From positions 124,001 through 188,000 of the forward strand of contig NZ_JAGETZ010000005.1 in assembly GCF_017571495.1 (NCBI RefSeq): DNA of 64,000 bases. Direction: 5' to 3'. The notes below the pieces were generated by a model that did not search any database, was not told where the DNA came from, and saw nothing but the letters and a program-made list of their open reading frames with translations. This document shows, one piece after another, positions 1 to 7,801 of the stretch (the stretch's first letter is position 1; the number at the start of each line of letters is the position of its first letter). Origin of the DNA: Hymenobacter negativus. GTDB lineage: Bacteria > Bacteroidota > Bacteroidia > Cytophagales > Hymenobacteraceae. The position numbers and the translations under genes are program-made.

Positions 1-600
1 GGGCGATAGGCACTTCCACGCCATTGCCCCGAAAGGAATCAGTGAGCACGGCCTGGCCCAGCGCGTTGCGCAGGGTGTAGGTGCCGGCTGTGGCGGGAGT
101 AGTTAGCTGTACTTGCAAGGCCTGGCCGGCCGAAACCGGGTTTGGGTATACCGAAAACAGCTGGGCGGCGCTGGCCGACAGCGTACCCGTCACAGTCACA
201 TAGCCCGAGAAATTTCCGCCGTAGTCGCGGGCATGGTCGCGCCACACGCTGTGGTAGTGAATCTGGCTGCGGTACACCACCCCGGTCTGGCACACAAACT
301 CAATCCAGGCGTTGGGTCCGTCGATGCGAACGTAGTCGCCGTTGGTAGTCAGGTTGCCGGTGCCCACGTAGGTAATGTAGGCGCCGGCCAGCTGATTAGT
401 ATAAGTATTCATGAGAAAAGCGGCAGTTGCATCGTCAGAATCCTGCACCCAGGGGCGCATGGCTTCCACCACCAGTTGCTGCTGAGCGGCCGTGAGCGTG
501 CTCACGGCCAGCCCCACCTTCGTAGCCGGAAACTGCCTGTCGGTGTTTAGCCCAACGTGAAAGATGTGACCACTTTTAGTAATTGAACCAGTCTGTAGTG
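1..600 (-). pseudogene. DUF3500-family C-terminal remnant with T9SS sorting domain, cut by window edge
   Basis: Read right to left, this frame encodes the C-terminal part of a DUF3500 protein: a stretch beginning STLTAAQQQLVVEAMRPW, then DYVRIDGPNAWIEF and HYHSVWRDHARDYGG. It is followed by a T9SS type A sorting domain starting at FSVYPNPV. The extreme C-terminus lies beyond position 1. There is no N-terminal half and no start codon: upstream the open frame runs straight into a HupE-like sequence (600-1322). DUF3500 proteins are usually several hundred residues, so most of this one is gone. The likely cause is a deletion that joined two neighbouring genes. The domain names are by recognition; the junction is placed only roughly, between 565 and 620. 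Confidence 0.6.
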
Positions 601-1322
601 CATCCTGCCAAACCGGCCCGCGCCGCTGCCCTCTGGTAAGTAGCAGCGGCGCGGGCAGTAGCACCAGCAGATGGTCGGTACCCTCTGCAATGTCGCGCAC
701 ACCCAGCCTCACCATTCCTGCGAAGCCCGCCCACCAACCGCCGCCCGTTTGGCTGACGAATAGGGCTGGATGACGTTTTTGCGGACATCAAGCCGGATTA
801 CGACGCCTTCCGTAAGCGTTTCTGCACCCACGCGGCCCCGTTCCCAGTCGCGCCGCACCGATACCAGTGCGGCGTGCGTCACCACTTGGTGCACAATCAC
901 ATCGTAGGCAAGGGTGAAGGTGCGGGCAGTGGCGTCAGCCACATCTGGGCCGTAAGCGCCTGGTAAGGGCCGGTGGCAGTTTGCTCGGCGGTCTGTACGG
1001 GGAGGTCGCGCACGGCCCAGATATGGCCCTCGGGGCTCACCGGGCGCATGTGTTGCTGAATGTAGGTGCGCAGCGCGGGGCCGAGGCGGGCTACCAGCGT
1101 TTCGGGATGCAGGGCTACGTAGTGCCCAAAGGCTGCTTGCAGCTCGCCCAGCGGCAGCTGAAGCTCGGCGCCCACACCACCGGGGTGCAGGTCGAGCAGC
1201 ACCACCGAGTTGGGCATGGGGTGAGCCTGGGCATTATAAGCCCCTACTACCAGCACCAACAGCAGGCCAATGACGAGCCGTCTGCGCCAGATGAGTGTAG
1301 AACAGTATGAAAGTAGGACCAT
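600..1322 (-). pseudogene. HupE/UreJ-like membrane protein, frameshifted and truncated
   Basis: The N-terminus (start 1322) has a signal peptide ending near NAQAHPMPNS, and the sequence then follows the HupE/UreJ_2 plan: FTLAYDVIVHQVVTH, VSVRRDWERG, then WWAGFAGMVRLGVRDIAEG and TDHLLVLL. These segments lie in three different frames. One shift falls near 925-935 (after AQMWLTP) and one near 763-775 (after the VIQP segment). The protein then breaks off just after the first conserved membrane helix and continues in frame into DUF3500 sequence. Functional HupE/UreJ proteins have about six membrane helices with metal-binding histidines, and nearly all of that is missing. Two shifts plus a deletion argue for a real pseudogene rather than one sequencing error. 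Confidence 0.65.
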
Positions 1323-1486
1323 AGAGGAGAAGAGTAGCTTTCAACAGTTTATCAAAAGTGTAGCGTGGCAGAAGGCTGCCAAAGCGCACTCGCCGGTTGG
1401 CCCGGTTGGGCCGAGCATTTGCGCATTGAGCCCGACCATAGTTTGGTACCGTCGTGCTTGGTAAAACGGGCATGATTTAGCCGGCA

Positions 1487-1528
1487 TTGGGCGATGCAAG
1501 CCCAGGATTGAGCGATGGAAGCCCGGAT
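1487..1528. repeat. 21-bp tandem direct repeat upstream of the PfpI-family gene
   Basis: Two adjacent 21-bp copies begin TTGGGCGATGCAAGCCC and TTGAGCGATGGAAGCCC; the first 17 positions differ at only two bases. The pair sits 85 bp before the PfpI start. A two-helical-turn period would suit a protein-binding site, but no function can be shown. Confidence 0.4.
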
Positions 1529-1613
1529 TTTATCAAAACCCGGGACCGGGCCGGGCGTACAGAAAGGGCAGGAAGATTTCCTTCCGCATCCTACTCCTTC
1601 ACTAGCCACACGC

Positions 1614-2192
1614 ATGAGCATCTTCAGCAGCGACAAACTCAAGGGCAAGAAAATTGCCATCATTGCCACCGACGGCTTCGAGCAGGCCGAACTCGACGAA
1701 CCCAAAAAATACCTCGAAGGCGAAGGCGCCGAAATCCACGTCATCTCCCTCAAAAGCGGTTCCATCAAAGGCTGGGACGGTCCCAATAAGGACTGGGGCG
1801 ATAAAGTCGACGTTGATAAAGTTATCACCGACGTGAAGCCAGCCGATTATGACGCCCTCGTACTGCCCGGCGGCCAGATGAACCCCGACATCCTGCGCAC
1901 CAATAAGGATGTGGTAAGCTTTGTGAAGGAATTTGCGGGTTCTGGCAAAGTGCTGGCGGCCATCTGCCACGGCCCCTGGCTGCTGGTAGAGGCCGATGTG
2001 GTGCGCGGCAAGCGCGTCACAAGTTGGCCTAGCGTCCATACCGACCTCAAAAATGCCGGTGCCCACTGGGAGGACTCCGAAGTAGTGACCGACCACGGCC
2101 TCATCACCAGCCGCAAACCCGAGGACATTCCCGCCTTCAACAAGAAGATTGTGGAAGAAATGCTCGAGCCCCAACACGGCGGCCACAACTAG
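1614..2192 (+). CDS. DJ-1/PfpI-family protein (type 1 glutamine amidotransferase fold)
   Basis: A 192-residue protein of the DJ-1/PfpI superfamily, cytoplasmic (no signal peptide). The nucleophile elbow AAICHGPWLL puts the reactive cysteine at residue 118 with His119 next to it, and the acidic partner of this superfamily is Glu23 in TDGFEQAEL. Length and motifs fit the PfpI/YhbO group, described as general stress proteins, proteases or deglycases; which activity applies here cannot be told. The start at 1614 was chosen because the upstream in-frame codons resemble no family member and the family normally begins a few residues before the KIAIIATDGFE strand. It is monocistronic, with a strong hairpin terminator 20 bp after the stop. 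Confidence 0.9.
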   Translation: MSIFSSDKLKGKKIAIIATDGFEQAELDEPKKYLEGEGAEIHVISLKSGSIKGWDGPNKDWGDKVDVDKVITDVKPADYDALVLPGGQMNPDILRTNKDVVSFVKEFAGSGKVLAAICHGPWLLVEADVVRGKRVTSWPSVHTDLKNAGAHWEDSEVVTDHGLITSRKPEDIPAFNKKIVEEMLEPQHGGHN

Positions 2193-2210
2193 TATTTACA
2201 TGGTTTTCAA

Positions 2211-2258
2211 AACGCAAAAAGGCCCGGCAAATTCCATTGCCGGGCCTTTTTGCGTTTG
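2211..2258. terminator. Bidirectional terminator between convergent genes
   Basis: A perfect GGCCCGGCAA / TTGCCGGGCC hairpin (2221-2246, 6-nt loop) is flanked by an A-run on the left and a T-run on the right. It can end both the PfpI gene (+) and the hydrolase (-). Confidence 0.85.
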
Positions 2259-2306
2259 CACTTGTCACCTCATCTTGCGCGGAGCAAAGGATGACAGGTG
2301 GCGAAA

Positions 2307-3479
2307 TTACTTCTGCCCCAGAATCCAGGCATTGATGCTGGCTTGCGCATCGGGTGAAACCGGAGCGGGCGACATACCCGCTGCTTCCGCCGCCGTCAGC
2401 TGCAGGGCGTGGTTGATGCCGGGCACGTGTATTTCGGTCACGCGGGCGTTGCCACGCAGTCCTTTCTTGAGCAGGCTTAGGTTTACGGTCGGGTTTACCT
2501 CTGTGTCGTCGTCGCCTTGCAGCAGCAGCACAGGGCATTTCACTTCCGGCAGGGTGGGCTGGGGGTCGAAAGCCAGGTAGCTGCGGTAGGCAGGCGTGGT
2601 CAGGGTTTGCACGCTGGCCTGCACATCGGCTGGCGCAATGTTGGGGTAGCGCTGGCGGAGCATGTTGCTGAGAATGGCTTGCGCCTGGGCATTATCGGGG
2701 GTTTGGCGCACAATTTCGAGCATGGCCCGCTGGTGCTTTACCAGCGCTTCCTCGTCGCGGCGCATGGCCACCTTCTGGCGCAGGCGCTGCTGGTCGAGGT
2801 AGGTTTGGACCTGAGCAGAATTAGAGCCCTGGGCACGCATTTTGGCGGCTGCCTGCTCCGCCGCTACCATCTCAAGCCGGTATTTGTGTTGGCGCTGCGC
2901 GTCGGTCGAGTCCTGGCCCATTACCTTGCCATACATCACCGGCTGGTTGGCCAGTAGCTCGCGGCCGGGCAGGCCAGTCGCGCCCAAGGCTACTACAAAC
3001 GTGGGTGCCAGCGGCTGGGCACCGGCCAGCAGGGCCACGTTGCCGCCTTCCCCGTGGCCGATGAGGCCAAGACGCGTCACATCAACCTGGGGCCGGGTGC
3101 GCAGGTAGTTGAGGGCCGCAATGGCATCAGCCGAGCGTTCGGCTACGGTGGTCGTGGTCGTGGAGCCTTCGGAGCCACCAATGCCGCGCTCATGCAGGCG
3201 CAGCACAACAACGCCCTGGCTTACCAGGTAGTCGGCGAGGCTGCTCAACAGCTGATTGTCGGCTGAATTGGCATTGCGGTCGTCAGAGCCTCGCTCAGGA
3301 AGCAACACGGCCGCCGGAAACGGGCCGGGACCGTTTGGCAAGCGCAATACACCATTGAGGCGCACGCCGCCAGCCGGTGAAGTAAGCACCACGGCTTCGG
3401 CTCGGTCAAGTGGCTTAGCCTGTGTCCCAAAAATGGATAAGGCAAAGAATGAAGCAATGATGAAGAGAATGGTACGCAT
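2307..3479 (-). CDS. Exported alpha/beta-hydrolase-fold protein with Gly at the nucleophile position
   Basis: A 390-residue protein with a signal peptide (residues 1-21, ending FGTQA) and an alpha/beta-hydrolase core of the type called dienelactone hydrolase or S9-like. The oxyanion segment is LHERGIGGSEG. The nucleophile elbow reads GLIGHGEGGNVAL, so residue 143 is glycine where relatives have GHSEGG. The acid (QGDDDTEVNP) and base (GINHALQ) positions are kept. An alpha-helical insertion rich in Ala, Gln and Arg (about 200-290) forms the lid. It is likely periplasmic. Without the serine it cannot act as a usual esterase; it may be a binding protein or simply inactive. The start at 3479 is supported by the signal peptide. 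Confidence 0.85.
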   Translation of the reverse strand: MRTILFIIASFFALSIFGTQAKPLDRAEAVVLTSPAGGVRLNGVLRLPNGPGPFPAAVLLPERGSDDRNANSADNQLLSSLADYLVSQGVVVLRLHERGIGGSEGSTTTTTVAERSADAIAALNYLRTRPQVDVTRLGLIGHGEGGNVALLAGAQPLAPTFVVALGATGLPGRELLANQPVMYGKVMGQDSTDAQRQHKYRLEMVAAEQAAAKMRAQGSNSAQVQTYLDQQRLRQKVAMRRDEEALVKHQRAMLEIVRQTPDNAQAQAILSNMLRQRYPNIAPADVQASVQTLTTPAYRSYLAFDPQPTLPEVKCPVLLLQGDDDTEVNPTVNLSLLKKGLRGNARVTEIHVPGINHALQLTAAEAAGMSPAPVSPDAQASINAWILGQK

Positions 3480-3701
3480 GATGCAAAGCGAAGTAGCAGG
3501 TAAAAATTCCGATTAGCTTGCTAGAGGTGATTCGGAAGAATGCCCAAAATTCCTTCGCCTGCGTGGTTTGTCAGCCTGCTTTAAGCTGAACCAGCCCCTT
3601 TTGTCGACTTACATACTGGTTTGCTCTGCGAACAGAATAGCTGTTTTCTCAAATTGGGTCGATAATCCCATTTTGAGATTATCAATTTGATTTTTATTAG
3701 G

Positions 3702-4208
3702 CTACCCTAACAGTGTGAACAGTTCCCGGCTCTGCCAGTGCAGGGCAATCCACATCACTGCATCGAAAACCAGCAGAAATCCACCCTGCACCCACAGCGC
3801 CTGCCCGAAGCCAAGCAGTCGCTCCGGACGCTGCCCGGTGCTGGCCGCCTGCGCCCGGAGGTAGTAGCCCGTCATCACGTAGGCCACGTCCAGCCCAGCA
3901 TTGAGCAGAAATAGGTTTTCATAAAACAACTGGGTCCGGAAAAGCTCGGCTACCGTTAGCCCGACCGGTACTCGAAAATGCAGTTGCAGAATGCCCCAGC
4001 AAGCCAGCGCTGCATTGATGGCTCCCCACATCACGTTCATGCCGTGGAAATAATAGCGCGCGAGGCGCCGGTCAGCCTGTCGTACCAGGTATCCGCTTCC
4101 AATCAGGTTGAGCAAGGCCCACGCCGCAAGCACAGCCAGTCCTCTGCCAATCAGCAGCTCACGCGCCTGAAAGAATGTTGCAATTTCGGGAGCAGGAGGG
4201 AGAGGCAT
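3702..4208 (-). CDS. Small multi-pass membrane protein (DUF6992-like)
   Basis: A 168-residue hydrophobic protein with about four predicted membrane segments (around LAVLAAWALLNLIG, AINAALACWGILQL, LLNAGLDVAYVMTG and GGFLLVFDAVMWIAL). The motif ERLLGFGQALWVQGGFLL recalls a Bacteroidota family I remember as DUF6992; no function is known to me. Starting at 4208 is preferred over 4241, because the longer version would begin inside the terminator hairpin of the upstream gene. Lies downstream of the barrel gene at 4301 on the same strand but is separated from it by that terminator, so it probably has its own weak promoter or relies on read-through. Confidence 0.65.
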   Translation of the reverse strand: MPLPPAPEIATFFQARELLIGRGLAVLAAWALLNLIGSGYLVRQADRRLARYYFHGMNVMWGAINAALACWGILQLHFRVPVGLTVAELFRTQLFYENLFLLNAGLDVAYVMTGYYLRAQAASTGQRPERLLGFGQALWVQGGFLLVFDAVMWIALHWQSRELFTLLG

Positions 4209-4237
4209 GAGGGGTTGATAAGTGGCGACATGAAACA

Positions 4238-4270
4238 ACAAAAAAGGAAGCCAATGGGCTTCCTTTTTGT
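4238..4270 (-). terminator. Hairpin terminator after the outer-membrane barrel gene
   Basis: GGAAGCC / GGCTTCC arms with a 4-nt loop and A/T runs on both sides, 30 bp after the stop of the gene at 4301-4981. Confidence 0.8.
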
Positions 4271-4300
4271 GAAAACGTGCTGGGGCAAAACGCCGGCCGC

Positions 4301-4981
4301 TTATTGGGTAAAGCCGATGCCCACGTACACCTGCAGCAGGTTATTATAGATTTTGGCGTTGCCGAAAGCAGGATTAACAGCTTTGCCGGCTGAGATATTA
4401 TCCTCGAATAATTTGCCCAGGCTCAAGTTATAGCGGGCACCGATGCGTGCCGGACCAACGCGGGCTTCCAAGCCTCCTACGCCACCAAAGTCGAAAGTGT
4501 TGAACCCGTTATCTGCCAAGCCCAACGACTCACCCTCTTTGGTCGCGTTGATAAGCAGCGACGCCTGCGGACCAACGTGAAAGCTGATGTTGTCGGTGAA
4601 ATTACCCACGTACATAATGGGCAACTGTAGGTAGGTGGTGCGGTAGGTCTGCTGCACGTTGCCTGCGCCGGTGTTGGCCGCGAAGCCAAGGCGCGAATAA
4701 AGCAACTCAACCTGCACCGAGGAAAAGTCATTGAAGCCAAACTGGCCATATACACCGGCGTGGAAGTCGCTGTGCGAGTTACGGTTGATGCCCGAAATGT
4801 CATCGCCACGCAAGCCATTAAGGTTGTAGCCGCCTTTTACGCCAAAGCCAGTATTGCGCGAGTCAGTGGTTCTGCCACCGGTGTAGTCTTTTGAGGAAGT
4901 GGCGCCGCCGGGGGCAGCCTGTGCAAAAACAGCTGGTGCCGAAGCAATTGCCAGCAGGATAATGAGAAGCGTCTTTTTCAT
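4301..4981 (-). CDS. Outer-membrane beta-barrel protein (PorT-like porin family)
   Basis: A 226-residue protein with a clean signal peptide (MKKTLLIILLAIASAPAVFA, cut before QAAPGG) and the alternating pattern of an eight-stranded barrel: GFGVKGGYNLNGL, DFHAGVYGQFGF, SVQVELLYSRLGF, TYLQLPIMYVGNF, ISFHVGPQASLLI. It ends in YVGIGFTQ, close to the aromatic-terminated last strand of such barrels. This is the OMP_b-brl_2/PorT-like family common in Bacteroidota, located in the outer membrane; individual roles are mostly unknown. Divergent from tRNA-Val. Nothing odd in composition. Confidence 0.85.
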   Translation of the reverse strand: MKKTLLIILLAIASAPAVFAQAAPGGATSSKDYTGGRTTDSRNTGFGVKGGYNLNGLRGDDISGINRNSHSDFHAGVYGQFGFNDFSSVQVELLYSRLGFAANTGAGNVQQTYRTTYLQLPIMYVGNFTDNISFHVGPQASLLINATKEGESLGLADNGFNTFDFGGVGGLEARVGPARIGARYNLSLGKLFEDNISAGKAVNPAFGNAKIYNNLLQVYVGIGFTQ

Positions 4982-5101
4982 GGGTGAAAGAGGAAGAAGA
5001 AAATGAGGCCAACGGCCCGGGAAGATTACTATTCCCGTTTGCCACTATACTTTACCGCGCTCAGAAAGTTGCCTGCTGCCGAAAGTGCTGCCAAAAAAAC
5101 G

Positions 5102-5131
5102 TTGCGCATGGCTCACGGCGTGCTACCTTTG
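5102..5131 (+). promoter_or_regulatory. Bacteroidota-type promoter of tRNA-Val
   Basis: TTG (5102-5104), a 19-bp spacer and TACCTTTG (5124-5131) match the TTG-N19-TAnnTTTG consensus. The start of transcription is expected near 5138, about 25 bp before the tRNA. Confidence 0.7.
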
Positions 5132-5162
5132 GGGCCGCTTTGTCACTTGGCAAGGCCATTCC

Positions 5163-5237
5163 GGGGTGTTAGCTCAGTTGGTTCAGAGCGCCACCCTGAC
5201 ACGGTGGAGGTCGTTGGTTCGAGCCCAATACGCCTCA
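5163..5237 (+). tRNA. tRNA-Val (anticodon GAC)
   Basis: A 75-nt cloverleaf can be drawn. Acceptor arm GGGGTGT / ACGCCTC with one G-U pair; D arm GCTC...GAGC; anticodon arm CCACC CTGACAC GGTGG; T arm GTTGG TTCGAGC CCAAT. The discriminator base is A and no CCA is encoded. The anticodon GAC reads GUC valine codons. A promoter lies at 5102-5131 and a terminator directly follows. The sequence downstream is filled with mobile-element debris, as is common beside tRNA genes. Confidence 0.95.
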
Positions 5238-5239
5238 CG

Positions 5240-5275
5240 AAAACCGCTCATGCATGATGTATGAGCGGTTTTTTA
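5240..5275 (+). terminator. Terminator of tRNA-Val
   Basis: AACCGCTCAT / ATGAGCGGTT arms with a T-run starting 3 nt after the tRNA 3' end. Confidence 0.85.
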
Positions 5276-5379
5276 TTAAGTGGCCCCCGGTTTTATGTGA
5301 AACAGGTAGCACACACAAATGCACTGCCTCGCATGAGTTGGTCTGTGTCCAGTGGCAGAAGAGTCCGGCTGTCTTTAGC

Positions 5380-5979
5380 CGAAGCCTGACCCATCTCACA
5401 CTGGGACTATGCATCGCTGGGGTCTGGGAGGCACTTCTTTGGGCCGGGCAGGAGCTTGATTATGAGTAGGTGCTCGTGGACTCGACTACCGTTAAGGCCC
5501 ATAAAGCCGCCGCGGGCAAAAAAAGTGGGGCCGGCGCCGAATGTCTCGGCCGCAGTCGCGGGGGCTTCGGCACAAAAGTCCATGCCGTAGTCGACGCGTT
5601 AGGCAACTGCTTGCGCTGGCCCTTACCGCCGCTGACCGCGCCGACAGAACGCAATTACCGGCCCTGCTGGCAGCGTTAGCCCAGCCGCTAGACGCCGTCA
5701 TGTGTGACAAGGCGTATGACTCGAATAACGTCTTGCAAGCCATTCCCGACCAGAGCGCAGCGCTAGTTATTCTACCCAAAGCAGGCCACCTGAACCAGCG
5801 CGCCTACGACCGCAACCGCTACGCGGACCGCAACAAAATCGAGCGCTTTTTTAGACGCATCAAAGAGGCATGGGGCTTCGCTACCCGCTACGAAAAAAAC
5901 GGTCGTCTCTTTTTTAGCTACCGCCCACCTGCTAGCTGCCCTTGACTGGTTGCGTCGACTGTCTTCACACTTTAGTTAG
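5380..5979 (+). pseudogene. IS5-family transposase remnant (stop codon plus frameshifts)
   Basis: Pieces of an IS5-type DDE transposase appear in order but in several frames. GVWEALLWAGQELDYE ends in a TAG (5467-5469) where relatives have Trp. In the same frame follow VLVDSTTVKAH and CLGRSRGGFGTKVH. A shift near 5600-5620 leads to LALTAADRADRTQL, MCDKAYDSNN and NKIERFFRRIKEAWGF. A second shift near the A-run at about 5890-5900 leads to the C-terminus SFLATAHLLAALDWL, ending at 5979. The catalytic Asp residues (VDS and CDKAYDSN) and the Glu of the ERFF segment are visible. The N-terminal third is missing and no terminal inverted repeats were recognised. One shift could be programmed, as in some IS5 members, but the stop and the missing N-terminus make it dead. 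Confidence 0.8.
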
Positions 5980-6046
5980 TTGAGGAGCTATTGTTTATTG
6001 CGAAGGACCACCTAATTTCTAGACATCCTACCTTGCTACGGCAATC

Positions 6047-6185
6047 TCAAAACTTCCCGTGCTTGCGCAGCTCCGGGTAGCGGGAGATGTACTCGTAGAG
6101 GCTGCCCGTGGTGCGGCCCAATGGTGCGGCTAACGCTGCAGCCGTTTCGTTGCGGTAGTGCTAGGCGATGTAGTTGTAATCGCTG
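6047..6185 (-). pseudogene. Fragment of a small HTH-type DNA-binding protein
   Basis: On the minus strand the segment reads DYNYIA, a stop, HYRNETAAALAAPLGRTT, then GSLYEYISRYPELRKHGKF and a natural stop. The pattern (hY...t...lA..LGRT..S...) resembles the short SANT/HTH-like proteins often found in mobile regions of this phylum. No start codon fits and an internal stop is present, so I treat it as a remnant. Confidence 0.4.
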
Positions 6186-6274
6186 GTTCTATAGCCTCGA
6201 CGGTGGGGAAAGGGCTTGCATAGGTCATGGCGAGCGTGGGTAGTTTCTGGGAGTGGGGCACTACATTCGGTCCC

Positions 6275-6610
6275 ATGAAAAAGCTGTTCTGGTTAGGGGC
6301 GTGCCTGCTGGCACTGTGGGGGCGTTCGGTCAAGGCGCAGGTAACAAACCCGGAGATTGCCGTGGTGCGGGTGTATGAGTATGAGACGTGGGTCGAATTG
6401 GTGATTGTTCGGGGGCCGGACCAGAGCGAGATTCTGAAATTCGACAGCGGAACAACAGAGAAGAATTTGACCAAATCCGGCAAAGGGTATTACAGTGCCT
6501 TGTTCAAGCTCTACCAAGAGGGTTATTCGTTGCAGAGCACGTTTACGGCGACGCCGACGGCTGCCGGCAGCTTCACCACCCTGTTGTTCGTCAAGGCCCC
6601 AAAGCCGTAA
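6275..6610 (+). CDS. Small exported protein of unknown function
   Basis: A 111-residue protein. MKKLFWLGACLLALWGRSVKAQ is a convincing signal peptide with cleavage after KAQ, leaving a mature domain of about 89 residues rich in beta-strand-forming residues (AVVRVYEYETWVELVIV, GSFTTLLFVKAPKP). I do not recognise a family. The start at 6275 is chosen because the signal peptide begins there; an upstream in-frame ATG at 6227 would bury it. The gene sits between debris of an insertion sequence and a phage-type nuclease, so it may be part of a transferred block. Confidence 0.55.
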   Translation: MKKLFWLGACLLALWGRSVKAQVTNPEIAVVRVYEYETWVELVIVRGPDQSEILKFDSGTTEKNLTKSGKGYYSALFKLYQEGYSLQSTFTATPTAAGSFTTLLFVKAPKP

Positions 6611-6991
6611 CTATGCCCAGCGCCTCGTCCACGCGGTGGCCCATGTGGTAAGCGCTGCCCGCCACTAGGCTTTGAAATGCGACTCGCCTTCGGTGAGCTG
6701 GCGCTTGCTCGGCGGCTGGGCAAGGTCCTTGACTTCCAGCAGGAAGGTGCCGCCTCGGTAGCCCACGAGTAGGTTAAAGCAGTTCTTGAGCTGGTGCAGG
6801 TGCAGGACGGAGGCGCCGATGCCGCGCAGAGCAGCCACGATGGCCGCCTGGTTGGCCACCCGTTCACGGCGGCAAGTGTTACAATGACGATGGCCCTTTG
6901 GGCTGGCGTATGTGTTTTCAGCAGTGTGCTCATGCCCACACAGGCAGTGCGTGACAGGTGGCCGTAGGTGTAGTTCTTTTTCGCGGCGCAC
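6600..6991 (-). pseudogene. Zinc-ribbon/VRR-NUC-like phage-type nuclease remnant
   Basis: The open part (6665-6991, 108 residues) joins two recognisable pieces. Residues 15-45 (CLCGHEHTAENTY ... HRHCNTCRRER) look like the Cys-rich part of phage HNH-type proteins. Residues 46-108 (ANQAAIVAALRGIGASVLHL ... GYRGGTFLLEVKDLAQPPSK) match the phage VRR-NUC-like nucleases, including the E-V-K of the active-site strand. Relatives continue with a short C-terminal helix ending in VDEALAAIG. Here a stop interrupts at 6665 and HRVDEALGIV follows in another frame. The product is therefore cut short and probably inactive. It is likely a leftover of prophage or an integrative element next to the tRNA. Confidence 0.55.
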
Positions 6992-7186
6992 TTGTTAGTA
7001 ATGGTTTAGGTTATTCTGATTGCTACAGGCTCGACCCACCTGCCGGATTATGCTATGTGCGTACAACTGCAGTACTGGGTACCTAGCACCGAGTGGTGCC
7101 AGCAGTTGCCCCAAGCTTTTTTAGTATTCCAAAATTGCTAAAAAAATTGGCGCAAATGCCCCTGCATTTTGTCGTATTCGGCCACC

Positions 7187-7215
7187 TTTGCGGGTTGATT
7201 CGGTTCGTAATTTTG
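7187..7215 (+). promoter_or_regulatory. Promoter of the VOC-family gene
   Basis: TTTG (7187-7190), 17 bp, TAATTTTG (7208-7215). The -7 element is a perfect TAnnTTTG and lies 28 bp before the start codon. Confidence 0.6.
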
Positions 7216-7242
7216 CCCTGTACCCACTTAACCAACTTCCAC

Positions 7243-7677
7243 ATGGCAACTAATATTTTTATCAATCTGCCCGTCAAAGACCTTAACGCTTCGGTGGCTT
7301 TTTTTACCCAGCTCGGGTTTAGCTTCAATCCAGAGATGACCGACGAAAGGGGCACCTGCATGGTCATCAGCGACACCGTGAACGTGATGCTGCTGGTCGA
7401 GCCGTTTTTCCAGACATTCACGGCCAAGCCGCTGGTTGATGCCCGCCAAGCCAACGAAATGATTATCTGCCTGTCGGTTGATAGCCGCGCTGAGGTTGAC
7501 CGCCTCGCGGACGCGGCTCTAGCCGCCGGGGGACACTCCGTGCCGCAACAGCCGGAAAACGAAATGGAATTCATGTACGACCGCAACTTTCAGGACCTCG
7601 ACGGCCACCTCTGGAACGTACTGCACATGGACCTCACCCTCGCCCAACAGGCCCCTGCCGAAGCCGCCGCGCAATAG
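7243..7677 (+). CDS. VOC-family protein (glyoxalase/bleomycin-resistance fold)
   Basis: A 144-residue single-chain VOC protein with two beta-alpha-beta-beta-beta modules: FINLPVKDLNASVAFFTQLGF in the first half, FQDLDGHLWNVLHMDL at the end of the second. It belongs to the lactoylglutathione-lyase-like group annotated as extradiol dioxygenase or glyoxalase relatives. The usual metal-ligand His near residue 6 is replaced (NLPV), so a metal-dependent activity is uncertain. The C-terminal Ala/Glu tail is not part of the fold. The start at 7243 matches the family start and sits just behind a good promoter. Monocistronic, with a terminator at 7738. Confidence 0.88.
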   Translation: MATNIFINLPVKDLNASVAFFTQLGFSFNPEMTDERGTCMVISDTVNVMLLVEPFFQTFTAKPLVDARQANEMIICLSVDSRAEVDRLADAALAAGGHSVPQQPENEMEFMYDRNFQDLDGHLWNVLHMDLTLAQQAPAEAAAQ

Positions 7678-7737
7678 CTGCTGCGAGCGTTTGGATTGCT
7701 TCCAGCCCCAACGGCTGTTGAGGCGTACCATTCAACT

Positions 7738-7771
7738 AAAGGCCCCGCTCAATCCGAGCGGGGCCTTTTTT
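7738..7771 (+). terminator. Terminator after the VOC-family gene
   Basis: GGCCCCGCTC / GAGCGGGGCC arms with a 6-nt loop, followed by a T-run. Confidence 0.85.
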
Positions 7772-7801
7772 CTGCGCGTTCCAAGCTAAGAAAACGGCAA
7801 T

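Noticed and set aside
5380..5979. Intact IS5 element using programmed frameshifting
   Set aside because: Besides the shifts there is an in-frame TAG and the N-terminal third is missing; no inverted ends were found.
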